From assembly GCA_027575765.1 (NCBI GenBank), contig JANBPT010000358.1, positions 1-41,773 of the forward strand: 41,773 nucleotides of DNA, given 5' to 3'. Of this stretch, positions 10,159-19,860 are shown piece by piece (the first letter of the stretch is position 1; every line of letters starts with the position of its first letter). The stretch comes from Tieghemiomyces parasiticus. Lineage: Eukaryota > Kickxellomycota > Dimargaritomycetes > Dimargaritales > Dimargaritaceae. The notes below the pieces were generated by a model. It was not told the DNA's origin. It saw nothing but the letters and a program-made list of their open reading frames with translations, and did no database searches. Both the position numbers and the translations under genes were made by a program.

Positions 10159-11784
10159 ATGCAGGCCCCCGTGATCGTTCTAAACACCAACACTGAGCGG
10201 GAGAGCGGCCGCAAGGCGCAGTACTCCAACATCACCGCCGCCAAGACCGTCTCGGACATCATCCGGACGTGCCTTGGCCCGCGGGCGATGCTCAAGATGC
10301 TGCTAGACCCCATGGGCGGCATCGTCCTCACCAACGACGGCAACGCCATCCTGCGTGAGGTAGAGGTGGCCCACCCGGCCGCCAAGAGCATGATCGAGCT
10401 GAGTCGCACTCAGGACGAAGAGGTCGGTGACGGCACCACCTCCGTGATCATCCTTGCCGGTGAGATGCTGGCCACCGCTGCCCCGTTCCTGGAGCGCAAC
10501 ATCCACCCGATCGTCATCTTGGCGGCCTTCCGTGACGCCCTTAACGACGGCATCAAGATGCTCGAGGAGATTAGTGTGCCAGTCGACACTACTAACCGCC
10601 AGGAGATGCTGCAGCTGGTCAAGTCGTCCTTGGGGACCAAGTTCGTGTCACGCTGGAGCGACCTCATGTGCGGCCTGGCCTTGGATGCTGTACAGACCGT
10701 GGCGTGCGAGTCCGGCGGTCGCCAGCAGGTGGACGTCAAGCGCTACGCCCGCGTGGAGAAGGTCCCCGGTGGCGAAATTGAGGAGTCCCGCGTGCTGGAC
10801 GGGGTCATGCTCAATAAGGACGTGACCCATCCCAAGATGCGCCGCCGCATTGAGAACCCGCGGATCGTGCTCCTGGACTGCCCGCTCGAGTACAAGAAGG
10901 GCGAGAGCCAGACCAATATCGAAATTGCCAAGGAGGCCGATTGGCAGCGGGTCCTGGAGATTGAGGAGGAGCAGATCCGGACCATGTGCGACGCCATCTT
11001 GGCCGTCAAGCCCGACCTGGTACTCACCGAGAAGGGCGTGTCCGACCTGGCCCAGCACTTTTTGCTCAAGGCCAACGTCACGGTACTTCGCCGCGTCAAG
11101 AAGTCTGACAACAATCGAATTGCCCGGGCCGTGGGCGCCACCATCGTCAACCGAGTCGAGGAGCTGAAGGCCGAGGACGTAGGTACCCAGTGCGGCCTCT
11201 ACAACGTCGAGAAGATTGGCGACGAGTACTTCACTTTCCTCACGAAGTGCCAAAACCCCAAGGCCTGCACCATCCTACTCCGCGGGCCCTCCAAGGACAT
11301 TCTGTCCGAGATCGACCGGAACCTGCAGGACGCCATGTCCGTGGCCCGCAACGTCGTGTTCCATCCGCGTCTCGTCCCTGGCGGTGGCGCGTCCGAGATG
11401 GCAATCAGCGTGCGCCTGGCCGAGCGCGCCAAAAAGCTCGAGGGCACGCAGCAGTTTCCCTATGCTGGGGTTGGCGAGGCCATGGAGGTGATCCCGCGCA
11501 CTCTGGTCCAGAACTGCGGTGGTAACCCTATTAAGGTACTCACCCAGCTCCGCGCCGAGCACGCCAACGGACGTCACACTTTCGGCGTCGATGGGTGTGC
11601 CGGTAAGGTCGTTGACATGCACGACTACGGCGTGTGGGAGCCCTTCGCCGTTAAAGTCCAGACCCTCAAGACCGCCATCGAGTCGGCCTCACTCCTCCTC
11701 CGCGTAGACGATATCGTTTCCGGCGTGTCCCGCAAGAAGGAAGGCGGTGCCTCGGGGCAGGCCTCCATGGCCGGTCCCGAGTAA
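10159..11784 (+). CDS. CCT3: T-complex protein 1 subunit gamma (CCT3)
   Basis: This is one subunit of the hetero-octameric cytosolic chaperonin TRiC/CCT, which folds actin, tubulin and other proteins by ATP hydrolysis. The 541-residue product is full length and intronless. Group II chaperonin signatures are clear: LGP at 39-41, TNDGN at 58-62, the ATP-binding GDGTTS at 90-95, PGGGASEM near 407, and a C-terminal equatorial block ending near VDMHDYGVWEP. The start (MQAPVIVLNTNTERESGRKA) matches the gamma subunit rather than its paralogues. The ATG follows a pyrimidine-rich leader and TAA ends the frame. Very strong GC3 bias suggests high expression. The minus-strand frames over this gene are shadows. 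Confidence 0.97.
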   Translation: MQAPVIVLNTNTERESGRKAQYSNITAAKTVSDIIRTCLGPRAMLKMLLDPMGGIVLTNDGNAILREVEVAHPAAKSMIELSRTQDEEVGDGTTSVIILAGEMLATAAPFLERNIHPIVILAAFRDALNDGIKMLEEISVPVDTTNRQEMLQLVKSSLGTKFVSRWSDLMCGLALDAVQTVACESGGRQQVDVKRYARVEKVPGGEIEESRVLDGVMLNKDVTHPKMRRRIENPRIVLLDCPLEYKKGESQTNIEIAKEADWQRVLEIEEEQIRTMCDAILAVKPDLVLTEKGVSDLAQHFLLKANVTVLRRVKKSDNNRIARAVGATIVNRVEELKAEDVGTQCGLYNVEKIGDEYFTFLTKCQNPKACTILLRGPSKDILSEIDRNLQDAMSVARNVVFHPRLVPGGGASEMAISVRLAERAKKLEGTQQFPYAGVGEAMEVIPRTLVQNCGGNPIKVLTQLRAEHANGRHTFGVDGCAGKVVDMHDYGVWEPFAVKVQTLKTAIESASLLLRVDDIVSGVSRKKEGGASGQASMAGPE

Positions 11785-12701
11785 CCTTGATGGGCTCTAG
11801 GTGACACCCATTTTTTTATCTGCCACGTCATTGATTCTACTCATTCCTGATAATGCCCTTTACTGCGTCCTCGCCCTTTTGATTGGTATAGCGAGGAAGG
11901 GACCTTCAATGGCCATCTCATCCTTCTATATTGCATCTACTTTCCCCCCCTCTCCATGCCTCTTAGGGACTACGCTGCTATTTCCCTGAAATTCTACCAT
12001 AAAAAGAAGTTCGTCGATTACTCTGCTTCTAGTCTGATCGCCAAAATATCCGTCGAGTAGTGTCACTTTCTGATCACCGGGCTGTCTTGCGTCGCTCAAC
12101 CTTAAGATAACGCTGTCTGTTCAAGGTTGGTAACTGACTGACCAAGATCGGAAACTGCTACCACTCCTCTGCCCAACAGCCAGCTAGCGGACCAGAGCAT
12201 GAAATCATTGCCCACTGCTTTGGTTGGCTACGCAATCTATCTGGTAAATCATGGCGAATTACTCATCAATAGGAGTGGAGGGCATTACCCCTTGGATAAA
12301 AATCCAATTTGTAGGTTCGGGAAAAATGATCCCATATCGTGGGGTTGAACGGCAGTCACTGCCGCGGCTGTGTGTCATTACCCCTTACAGCTGCCCTCCC
12401 CCCATAGTCTTAGCGCCCTTTTCACAGACTGGTATCTGGCTTCAAGGTATAAGTGCTGCCCCGACTACTCATCTATAACTGACCTGACCGGCTACTAGGA
12501 CCTAGTTTACGCTTCCCCACACTTTAAGGTTTGCCTATCCCGATCCGCCTCCATGACTTATCACTAATACCCTGCTAAGTTGCCTGTTTAATACTACCCA
12601 CCCCCACTTGCCTTGACGGACCACCTGTTGCCCTGGTACGCTGCATTCGCCGCCCTCTCCCGGGAGCGCCACATTCGTAGACCCCCCCCCTTCACGCACC
12701 C
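11785..12701. other. Intergenic stretch between CCT3 and the carrier gene
   Basis: It holds the CCT3 3' region and the carrier promoter. No open frame, repeat or RNA signature is convincing. The last 100 bases are pyrimidine-rich, ending in a C8 run just before the ATG at 12702. Confidence 0.5.
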
Positions 12702-13676
12702 ATGACCACGCCAGCCGATGAGGGCGCCATGCGGGCCGCCAAGGACTGCCTGGCCGGTTCGATCGGTGGTATTCTCCAGGTCCTCACGGGCCAGCCTTTT
12801 GATACGGTTAAAGTGCGCCTCCAGACCATGCCCACGCCCGTTGCGGGCCAGCCACCGTTGTACACGGGTACCCTTGACTGTATTCGGGCGACCTATCGTC
12901 ACGAAGGATTCGTTGGGTTCTATAAAGGTACCACCACCCCGCTGGTGGGCGTGGGTCTCTGTGTATCCATTCAATTCGCCGCCCTCGAGTACATGAAGCG
13001 ACACTTTCATGCCCAGAATGCCCACCAGAGTGGAGTGGCCAAGGCCGCTGCCGGGGAGGCCCCGCTGACCGGTACCCAGCTATACATTGCTGGAGCTGCG
13101 GCTGGTGTGGCCAACTCGGTCGTATCGGGTCCGGTGGAACACGTGCGCACGCGATTGCAGGTACAAACCGGTGGTCCCGCACCGGCCGTGGCCACCGCCG
13201 CCTCTTCAGCCCGCATCTACTACTCGGGTCCTCTGGACTGTGTCGCTCAGATCTACCGTCAGCACGGCCTCCGCGGTCTCTACAAGGGTCAAGTCGCCAC
13301 AGTCCTCCGCGAACTCCACGGCTATGGTGCCTACTTTTTAGCCTACGAGTACCTCGTCCAGCGTGCCATGACCCAGCGCCAGGTCGCACGTACCGAGATC
13401 CCGGCCGCCGAGGTGTGCCTGTATGGCGCTTTAGCCGGGTACGCGATGTGGGGGTCGGTGTACCCGATCGACGCCATCAAGTCCAAATTGCAGACGGATC
13501 AACTCAGTCCGAGCAAACGGCGCTACCACTCCACATGGGACTGCGCCCGCCAGACTTTTAAGGCCGAGGGTGTGGCCGGTTTCTACCGTGGAATTGTGCC
13601 TTGCCTACTGCGCGCCGCGCCGGCGAATGCAGCGACCTTCATTGGCTTTGAGTTGGCCATGCGGTTCCTACGCTAA
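12702..13676 (+). CDS. YMC1: Mitochondrial carrier family protein, YMC1-like
   Basis: Intronless, 324 residues, the usual carrier length. Three tandem repeats of about 100 residues each carry a variant of the carrier signature: PFDTVK (33-38), GPVEHVR near 141-147, and YPIDAIK in the third repeat. The second and third motifs resemble those of the yeast Ymc1/Ymc2 subgroup, as do GVGLCVSIQFAALEY, a REL-HGYGAYFLAYEYL block and the ending RAAPANAATFIGFELAMR. Such carriers sit in the inner mitochondrial membrane with six helices. The yeast proteins are linked to glycine/oleate metabolism. The exact substrate cannot be read from sequence. It is tail-to-tail with TYW4, 183 bases apart. Confidence 0.92.
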   Translation: MTTPADEGAMRAAKDCLAGSIGGILQVLTGQPFDTVKVRLQTMPTPVAGQPPLYTGTLDCIRATYRHEGFVGFYKGTTTPLVGVGLCVSIQFAALEYMKRHFHAQNAHQSGVAKAAAGEAPLTGTQLYIAGAAAGVANSVVSGPVEHVRTRLQVQTGGPAPAVATAASSARIYYSGPLDCVAQIYRQHGLRGLYKGQVATVLRELHGYGAYFLAYEYLVQRAMTQRQVARTEIPAAEVCLYGALAGYAMWGSVYPIDAIKSKLQTDQLSPSKRRYHSTWDCARQTFKAEGVAGFYRGIVPCLLRAAPANAATFIGFELAMRFLR

Positions 13677-13859
13677 TGTACTTGATTTACTTTCTAAAAG
13701 GGGCTATAGACAAAAACTATGCTCGATTGGAGTTTACATTTGACGTGTAGATATTTGGAGACACTATCCAGCGCGTAGCACCAAACTGTAGCTCGAGTGC
13801 GTGCCGTTACCAGTCGACGCGATACGGTGCGGATAATAAATAAAACTTTACACAGTGCG

Positions 13860-16444
13860 TTACCAGGGTAGTTCCAGTTGGAGGGCGCCGTCGTTCAGAT
13901 GTGAGCCGAAGGACAGGCATGTGGCACCGCCGCCGACGAGGACGAGGCGGTGAGCCGGTCCGGCACCCCCGGCCACAGTGGTCCACACCATCGAAAAGCC
14001 AGCTAGCATCCACCAGCCACCCCGCGGCAATGGCGCCACAGGAAGCGAATACCACTTCCGCGCCATCGTATCGAATAGCATAAACTGCGCTGACCATTCG
14101 AGCATGTAGTCCCTACTGATCCCACCCGCCACCAAAACGATCCGTGGCTGCCACGGCAATGGCGATGCGCAATGGCCGTAGCGACCAGCGAAAGGGATCG
14201 GTGACGACGCTGCTACAGAGGTCCAGGACCACGACGCGAGGTCAAGGCGGTACACGTCGTCCAGGATCGTACCGTCCGCGGTAAGACCGCCGATGAGCCA
14301 CACCTCGCCGGAGACGTAGGTTAACGTGTGTGAGTGTCGCGGGCCGGGGCCAGAGGTAGCTGACGGTGAACGGAAAAGGGCCCGCCAACGCGCCTCCGTC
14401 GGATCGAATAGCCACAGGTCATCCAGGACGTTAGACCGGGCGTCACAACCACCATGGACCAGAAGCTGGGGTCGGTCGGTAACGCCGTCCGTTGGTATGA
14501 CGCAGCTAGCGTGGCGGTACCTCGGCGCCGGAACGACACCATTAGCGTCGCCGTTTGTGGCGGCGTTGCCCGGGTGCAGCCGAGTCCAGGTGGTCATATC
14601 CTCCTTCACGGTCAAGAGGTGTACGTCACCCATGGCACGCAGCGGGCCCGCCCGCCCCCCAAAAAGGACGGCCTGTGTTGATGAAAGGTGGTCGAAACGG
14701 TGGTAGATGCGGGGCGAGGGTGGAACGGAGCCATCGGTGTCGGCACTCGGAGTCATCGTCAAGTGGGACGCCCAATCCGGCCCTCGGTTCGCGACGATGT
14801 GACCGAGGCGCTGATGGACCTGGTGACCCGCCCGTCCAGTGGGAACAACTGTGCCGTAGCCTCCAAAAGTCAGTAGGGTGGGTGACGGGTGGCCAGCGCT
14901 GAGCACGGCGCTGGCATGGCCCCACCGTTGGATTCCCGTCTCAGCTGCGGGATGGTGACGCCAAACGGCCTCACGGAAGCGGGAAACCTCTGATTCGATC
15001 GTTGCGCTGGGTACCTCTCCCGGGTGGTTGTGCTGTGGCATTGGATCGCTGGTAGCCGCGCAGGCCCGGTGGAGAAGGGCCAACCCTCCCTCTTTGCCCT
15101 CTCCTTCCGGGTGATTAATAGCGTGCAGCACAAAGTAGTGGGCTGCGTTCATATGCCACTCCTCCCACTCATCGAACGGTTCCACAGTAAATAGCGACCG
15201 GCGGTCCGCAGCGGTTAGAGTACCGTCCCAAAAGTCGGCCAAACTGCGGGCGGTGGAATGCCGCCACCCGCAGTCGGCAAACCGAGCCTCATGCATGGGT
15301 AGGGTCGGGAACTGCCTGAGGCACTTGAGCGGCGACCGCATCTTGTTGAAGTGGGCGACCATGGTGGCGCTAAAGGCGGTGGGGTGGCTTGTTGGGACAG
15401 TCTGCTCGTACATGACAAACTGGCCCAGGGGAAACTTGGCAGCCCAACGGATGACGGCGTCAGCATCGACAGGGTCCATGTACACCAGGGCTACCTCCGA
15501 GATGAATAAGATGGGATTGGTGGCGGTTATACCGAGGCGCTGGAATATCGGTGTCAGGGCGTCCACCTGCTTAAGGTCGCAGCCGATCAGGTGATAGTCG
15601 TCGGCCCTGATATCGCCGCTGGGTAAATATTGGGGTTGGCTGGGAGCCAAGGCCGCGGTGAGTTCCGGGTCGCTGCGGATTAGGGCGCTCTTGCGTTTAA
15701 CGAGGTCTGGAAAGTCAATGTCAATCACCGTGTAGGCACTAGGAATGCCACGGGCCTTTAGACGGAAGTAGGTGGGATCACTGGGGCCGAGGGGCGTGGA
15801 GGTTTAGGGAGAGTGGCGGAGGTTGTGCGCGCGACGTGTAGGTTAGCAGGAGTAAAATGTTTTGCCTTACAGTATGCCACGATTACGGGTTCGTACGGCC
15901 AACGTAGAGTAGGAGCTTACAATCCACATCCCAACAGCACGATCACTCGGGTTGGCTCGGCTGAATTACAGGACCCGTTCGACGGTGCGGTACAGGTCGG
16001 AGTAGCTGGCGGCCGATTGGGTAACGTCCGCATCGGAGTGCGTAGAAACCGCGACACGAAGTAGTCCATGACGAGGGAGCGGGCAAAGTAGGCCACGTTG
16101 ATGAGTGGGGCCCGGCGAGCGTGTTTTCGCACGACATTCTTCAGGTACTGCTCCTCGTGAAAGTACCCAACCCGGTCGGCGGAGCGTTTGCTGACGATGG
16201 AGTTGTCGTTGGTGCCTACGTAAATAAGAACAGTATTCAGAGCGTTTCCGGGGAGGTGGTGACGCGGGTGTGTAAATAAATATGAAAGGGCATGACTTGC
16301 CCCCTTGTCACCACATTATTTCGTTAAAGGGAGCCCTGGCTATTGGAATGTGAGCAGGCCTGACAGTGCCCCTGTGGAGATTCCTCGCGTACTGCACTCA
16401 CCTTGGACGGCCAGGTCAGAGATGACCCCTTTACTCGACGGCAT
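13860..16444 (-). CDS. PPM2: tRNA wybutosine-synthesizing protein 4 (TYW4/PPM2), 3 exons
   Basis: Model: exons 16444-16402, 16215-15921 and 15780-13860; phases match and give 752 residues. It is the last enzyme of wybutosine synthesis, using SAM to methylate and methoxycarbonylate the modified G37 of tRNA-Phe. The start MPSSKGVISDLAVQ joins GTNDNSIVSKRSAD across intron 1. Intron 2 splits the SAM-binding LLGCGFDPTYFRLK (about 108-121). YHLIGCDLKQ lies at about 175-184. A leucine carboxyl methyltransferase-like domain fills the first half. From about residue 395 kelch-type repeats follow (RWGHASAVL, RYRHASCVI, RHSHTLTYVSGEVWLIGG, GRYGHCASPL). The kelch half and the GTNDNSIVSKR start separate it from the shorter LCMT1/Ppm1. 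No C-terminal JmjC domain is present, unlike some fungal fusions. Confidence 0.92.
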
Positions 16445-16872
16445 AGTGTCACCCAAGGGCTCAATTCCGGTGATGTGCTAGATAGAAGGGTTCGAGAGCG
16501 GCAAAGCTGAGAAATCTTTTGCTTGTGGGAATCACCCTTGGACCTGCTGGTCACCCACTGTAGCCTGAAGGCGCTAGCACATGCCCCTTCTCCTCCTCAT
16601 GGCCTCGGCTGTGAAAGAACAAAACCCCGGCTAGCCGGAGCTGCTACTAAAATATCCACGTGACCCTTTCGTTGACCACGTTAGGAAACTCTCTGGTGGT
16701 CCGCAATCTAAGAGGGCAGGCCAGCTCCTACCGTAGGGCGACATGGCTGTCTGTGATGGCTTAGGCCCAAATCACTCCCGCTCTTCATTGTACTCTTACT
16801 ACACGTATCCTTTTTCATAGCACACTACTTGTGCTGGGCCCATTGGGTCACCCATTTTGGTCTTTATGTACC
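16445..16872. promoter_or_regulatory. Divergent promoter between TYW4 and the Bin3-type methyltransferase
   Basis: This 428-base stretch separates two head-to-head RNA-modification genes. No consensus TATA box is clear. A CTCTTCATTGTACTCTTAC block at about 16781-16799 lies in the leader on the plus side; similar CTCTTCATTGTACT occurs near 36451. Confidence 0.5.
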
Positions 16873-18078
16873 ATGGACCAACCCAATGCCAGCTCCGAGA
16901 AGCGTAAGGCCGACGCCAACCTTCAATCGGCCGCCACTGCCAAGAAACGGCAACGCAGCCTGGCCAGTTTCCAGCGGCTGATTGAATTGGATAGCGAAGT
17001 CACTCGCAAGAGAAGTTCTCCGCGAGTCATCGCCGACCCCGATGCCAAGGTTACCAATGCGACCGACAACGTTGACACCCGCTCGGGGTTGCCGCCAGAA
17101 TTTACCCTACAGCAGCCGCGGAGGCATAAATCTGACTCTACCCGACTTCCGGGTCGAACCGTTTCGCAGAGCAGCGCCCATGCCGGTCGATGCCCCTATG
17201 GCAACTATCCCAACTACTACGGCTACCGCGATGATACCTTCCTCAGCAACCCGGACCACCTCGACCACCGGCTTCGCCGGCTGCCGGCAGACCTGTTCCA
17301 CGGGCGACGTGTCCTGGATATTGGTTGCAACGCAGGGTTTGTCACCACCTCCATCGCCCTGCACGGTGCCCCCCGGTGGGTAGTCGGCGTGGACATCGAC
17401 CCGCAGCTCGTCCGCAAGGCCAAGCAGCACCTCAGCTTCGTATACTCCCTCCAACGACCCGTATCGGACCCCGGGCGGTCGTCCACGTCGGCTGCCGCCA
17501 ATACAGCGTTGCCTGCTGACGCTACCCCGTATTTCCCCATCTCGATGCCGCTCCTATTTGGTCATCTACCAGTGTATCATTACGCGCGGATCCCGGCCGC
17601 TGTGTCCGAAGCGGTGGCTTTGCCAGGGTTAGCTTCAACCCCGCCACACCCGGAGGTGGAGCTGCCGTTCCCGCAAAACACGTTCTTCTACGTAGGAGAT
17701 TTTGTCAATAGCCCGCTACCGGAAATCCCCGCCACGGTCGATGTGGTGATGGCCCTAAGCGTCACCAAGTGGATCCATCTCCACAACGGTGACGACGGCC
17801 TGCGGCGCTTCTTCGCCAAGGTGTACCATCACCTCAGCCCCGGCGGCCGGTTTATCTTGGAACCCCAGGATTGGAGCGGGTACGCCAAACGTAGCTACAT
17901 TAACGACCACATGCGGGCTACATACCTAGCCATCAAGTTTAAGCCGGACTCGTTTACAGACTATCTCCTTACCACTGTGGGGTTCCGATCCGTGGAACAA
18001 GTCCGGCCCAGCTCCGAAACGGTGGCGGGAACACCGGCGAAGGGATTTGACCGGCCGCTTCTAATGTTTACCAGGTGA
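16873..18078 (+). CDS. Bin3/MePCE-type RNA 5'-gamma-phosphate methyltransferase
   Basis: The ATG at 16873 (MDQPNASSEKRKADAN) is preferred over the upstream non-ATG extension and gives 401 residues, no introns. After a basic, disordered N-terminus comes the family block GRCPYGNYPNYYGYR, then SAM motif I VLDIGCNAGFVT (about 146-157), GVDIDPQLVRKAKQHL, FYVGDFVNS and the hallmark SVTKWIHLHNGDDGLRRFF (from about 295) with LEPQDWSGYAKR. Metazoan relatives cap 7SK and U6 RNA; S. pombe Bmc1 binds telomerase RNA and U6. The sequence between motif II and the VGDF block is a long proline/alanine-rich insertion. A nuclear role on U6 or telomerase RNA is inference from the family. Confidence 0.9.
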   Translation: MDQPNASSEKRKADANLQSAATAKKRQRSLASFQRLIELDSEVTRKRSSPRVIADPDAKVTNATDNVDTRSGLPPEFTLQQPRRHKSDSTRLPGRTVSQSSAHAGRCPYGNYPNYYGYRDDTFLSNPDHLDHRLRRLPADLFHGRRVLDIGCNAGFVTTSIALHGAPRWVVGVDIDPQLVRKAKQHLSFVYSLQRPVSDPGRSSTSAAANTALPADATPYFPISMPLLFGHLPVYHYARIPAAVSEAVALPGLASTPPHPEVELPFPQNTFFYVGDFVNSPLPEIPATVDVVMALSVTKWIHLHNGDDGLRRFFAKVYHHLSPGGRFILEPQDWSGYAKRSYINDHMRATYLAIKFKPDSFTDYLLTTVGFRSVEQVRPSSETVAGTPAKGFDRPLLMFTR

Positions 18079-18951
18079 CGGAGGGAGGGTCATGGCTACG
18101 TGGGATCATAACGGCCACGTCTCCACTTTTTAATTTATTTATTAAGGCACGAGCCACAGTCAGCTGTGGCTGTAAAGCCGGGAAGCCTTAGCTGGGGCTA
18201 TACCATAGTCCAATGGGGTTTCGTTTACCGCTTGCTGTGCCGATTCCATCCTCTCCATAAACCTTGCCGCTGCGCAGAATACGGCAGGTGGTGACGGACT
18301 TTGTTAATTAAATTGCCCAATTGAAGTGGAATCTAACGCACTTGGTTGACCAGGCCCTCCGCGACCTGTAAATGTCCATCGCCCAAGGTTGGGGGGTACC
18401 GCAGTTCGCTAATGCAGCTAGAAAATTAAACCGGGCCGCATTGCTGGTCGCCCTTCCGCCTACCTCAGCGTCCCGTAATGCCGTGGCCACCTCCCCTCAA
18501 TCCTTCCCACCTGCTCCTCAGGTGGCCCACCTTCCTGAAACCAGACCAGGTTAGAGTCCACGGGCTATTCTCACTGGACGCGGGGCTTGGCAGCCCGCGT
18601 CTCAGTGGGGGCACCGAGGGGTAAAACCCTAACGTCCCTGGGCTCATCCCGTTCCGCCGTTATCCTTGTGGGCCTTGATGCCCTCATGTCTCTATCTCCA
18701 TTTCGCTCATTCGGCACGTTGTGATACTCTTTACTCGCATTCTCACTCTCCCAGCTTGAACACATCCTTCCGTGACGCGACACCGAAGGCCCCGCTCTCC
18801 ATTCAGTGCCATCTCCGGGAAGCCGGATTGTCCACCATACCGGACTAACCTTCCACTTCCATCTCTCCGACGGTCTTTTTTTTTTCCTAACCCCCTCCTC
18901 TCCCAGTCTACTCTCGCCACTACATCGGGCCGTCTAGTCTTCCCGCCCGTC
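18079..18951. other. Intergenic stretch upstream of SFT2, with a possible 5'UTR acceptor
   Basis: No gene is supported. Just before SFT2 a strong 3' splice signal occurs: CCTAAC at 18886-18891, a C/T-only tract, and AG at 18905-18906. This would fit a 5'UTR intron of SFT2, but no clear donor was picked out. Confidence 0.4.
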
Positions 18952-19680
18952 ATGTCGCTTACCGAGGCCCTGCGCTCCCTGCGTACCCAGAACGCTCCAG
19001 AACCTCTTTCCGCCAGTTCTGGCTGGGGCGGTGGCAATTCAGGTCGCGTCTACGGGTCGGGCAACTTCAACACCGACAGTAGCGCAGGTCCCTCCGCCAG
19101 CAACGGCGGGGGGTTTCTGTCCTCCTGGGGCCTGAACCGGATAACGGAGCCCGTGGGCGACTTCGCCGCCGGGACGCGTAGCCGGCTGCAGGGCTTCCTC
19201 CCGCTGGGCGCACAGGGACAGGGCGTGGCCAACACGGGGGGCGAATGGTTTGCCATGACGCTCATGCAGCGCTACGTGGCCTTCTTCTTTTGCGCCCTAA
19301 CCGGGGTCTTTTGCTTCCTCCTGGCCTTTTTCACCCTACCCATGCTGGTCCTGGCTCCGCAAAAGTTCGCCACGGCGTTCACCCTCGGTAGTCTCCTGCT
19401 AATGCTCAGCCTGGCGTTCTTGAAGGGCCTCAAGACCCATTTTTACCACCTCATTTCCGTGGCCCGACTGCCGTTCACCATCTCATACGTCGGGAGCATG
19501 ATCCTCACCCTCTACTTCTCAGTCGGCCGACAGTCGTACCTGGGCACCCTGATCAGCAGTATCTTGCAGCTGGTCGCCCTCGTCTGGTACTTTGTCTCGT
19601 ACTTCCCTGGCGGCACCAACTCGCTACGATTCGCTACTTCCAACCTGACACGAAGTGCCTCGTCGCTGCTTCCGCTGTAA
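18952..19680 (+). CDS. SFT2: SFT2-like vesicle transport membrane protein
   Basis: ATG at 18952 (MSLTEALRSLRTQ) gives 242 residues. The frame is open further upstream, but without an ATG suited to the family. A glycine/serine-rich cytosolic N-terminus of about 100 residues leads into four closely spaced hydrophobic helices, starting with RYVAFFFCALTGVFCFLLAF and including LGSLLLMLSLAFLKGLK and ISYVGSMILTLYFSVG. The last helix ends in the family hallmark YFVSYFPGG. Sft2 and Got1 act in Golgi membrane traffic and retrograde vesicle fusion. Length agrees with fungal members. A pyrimidine tract and possible splice acceptor precede the start. Confidence 0.92.
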   Translation: MSLTEALRSLRTQNAPEPLSASSGWGGGNSGRVYGSGNFNTDSSAGPSASNGGGFLSSWGLNRITEPVGDFAAGTRSRLQGFLPLGAQGQGVANTGGEWFAMTLMQRYVAFFFCALTGVFCFLLAFFTLPMLVLAPQKFATAFTLGSLLLMLSLAFLKGLKTHFYHLISVARLPFTISYVGSMILTLYFSVGRQSYLGTLISSILQLVALVWYFVSYFPGGTNSLRFATSNLTRSASSLLPL

Positions 19681-19860
19681 ACCGGGTGTGCTACCATGAG
19701 ATGTAAAACAATAGTACCCCCTTGTCCTTTGTTTTTCCACATTAAAATCTTCATCCTGTCGTCTGTCCATTAAAACTCCGACTTTATCATTCTGCATGCA
19801 GAGAAAGTAATAATTAAGTGGCCGTCAGTCCCTGTCAATTGGGGTCCGGCTGCGTCGCTG

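Noticed and set aside
10303..11831. Long minus-strand and alternate-frame ORFs over CCT3
   Set aside because: They are shadows of a highly GC3-biased real gene.
13860..16444. LCMT1/Ppm1 (PP2A methyltransferase)
   Set aside because: The kelch repeat half and the GTNDNSIVSKRS start are features of TYW4/Ppm2.
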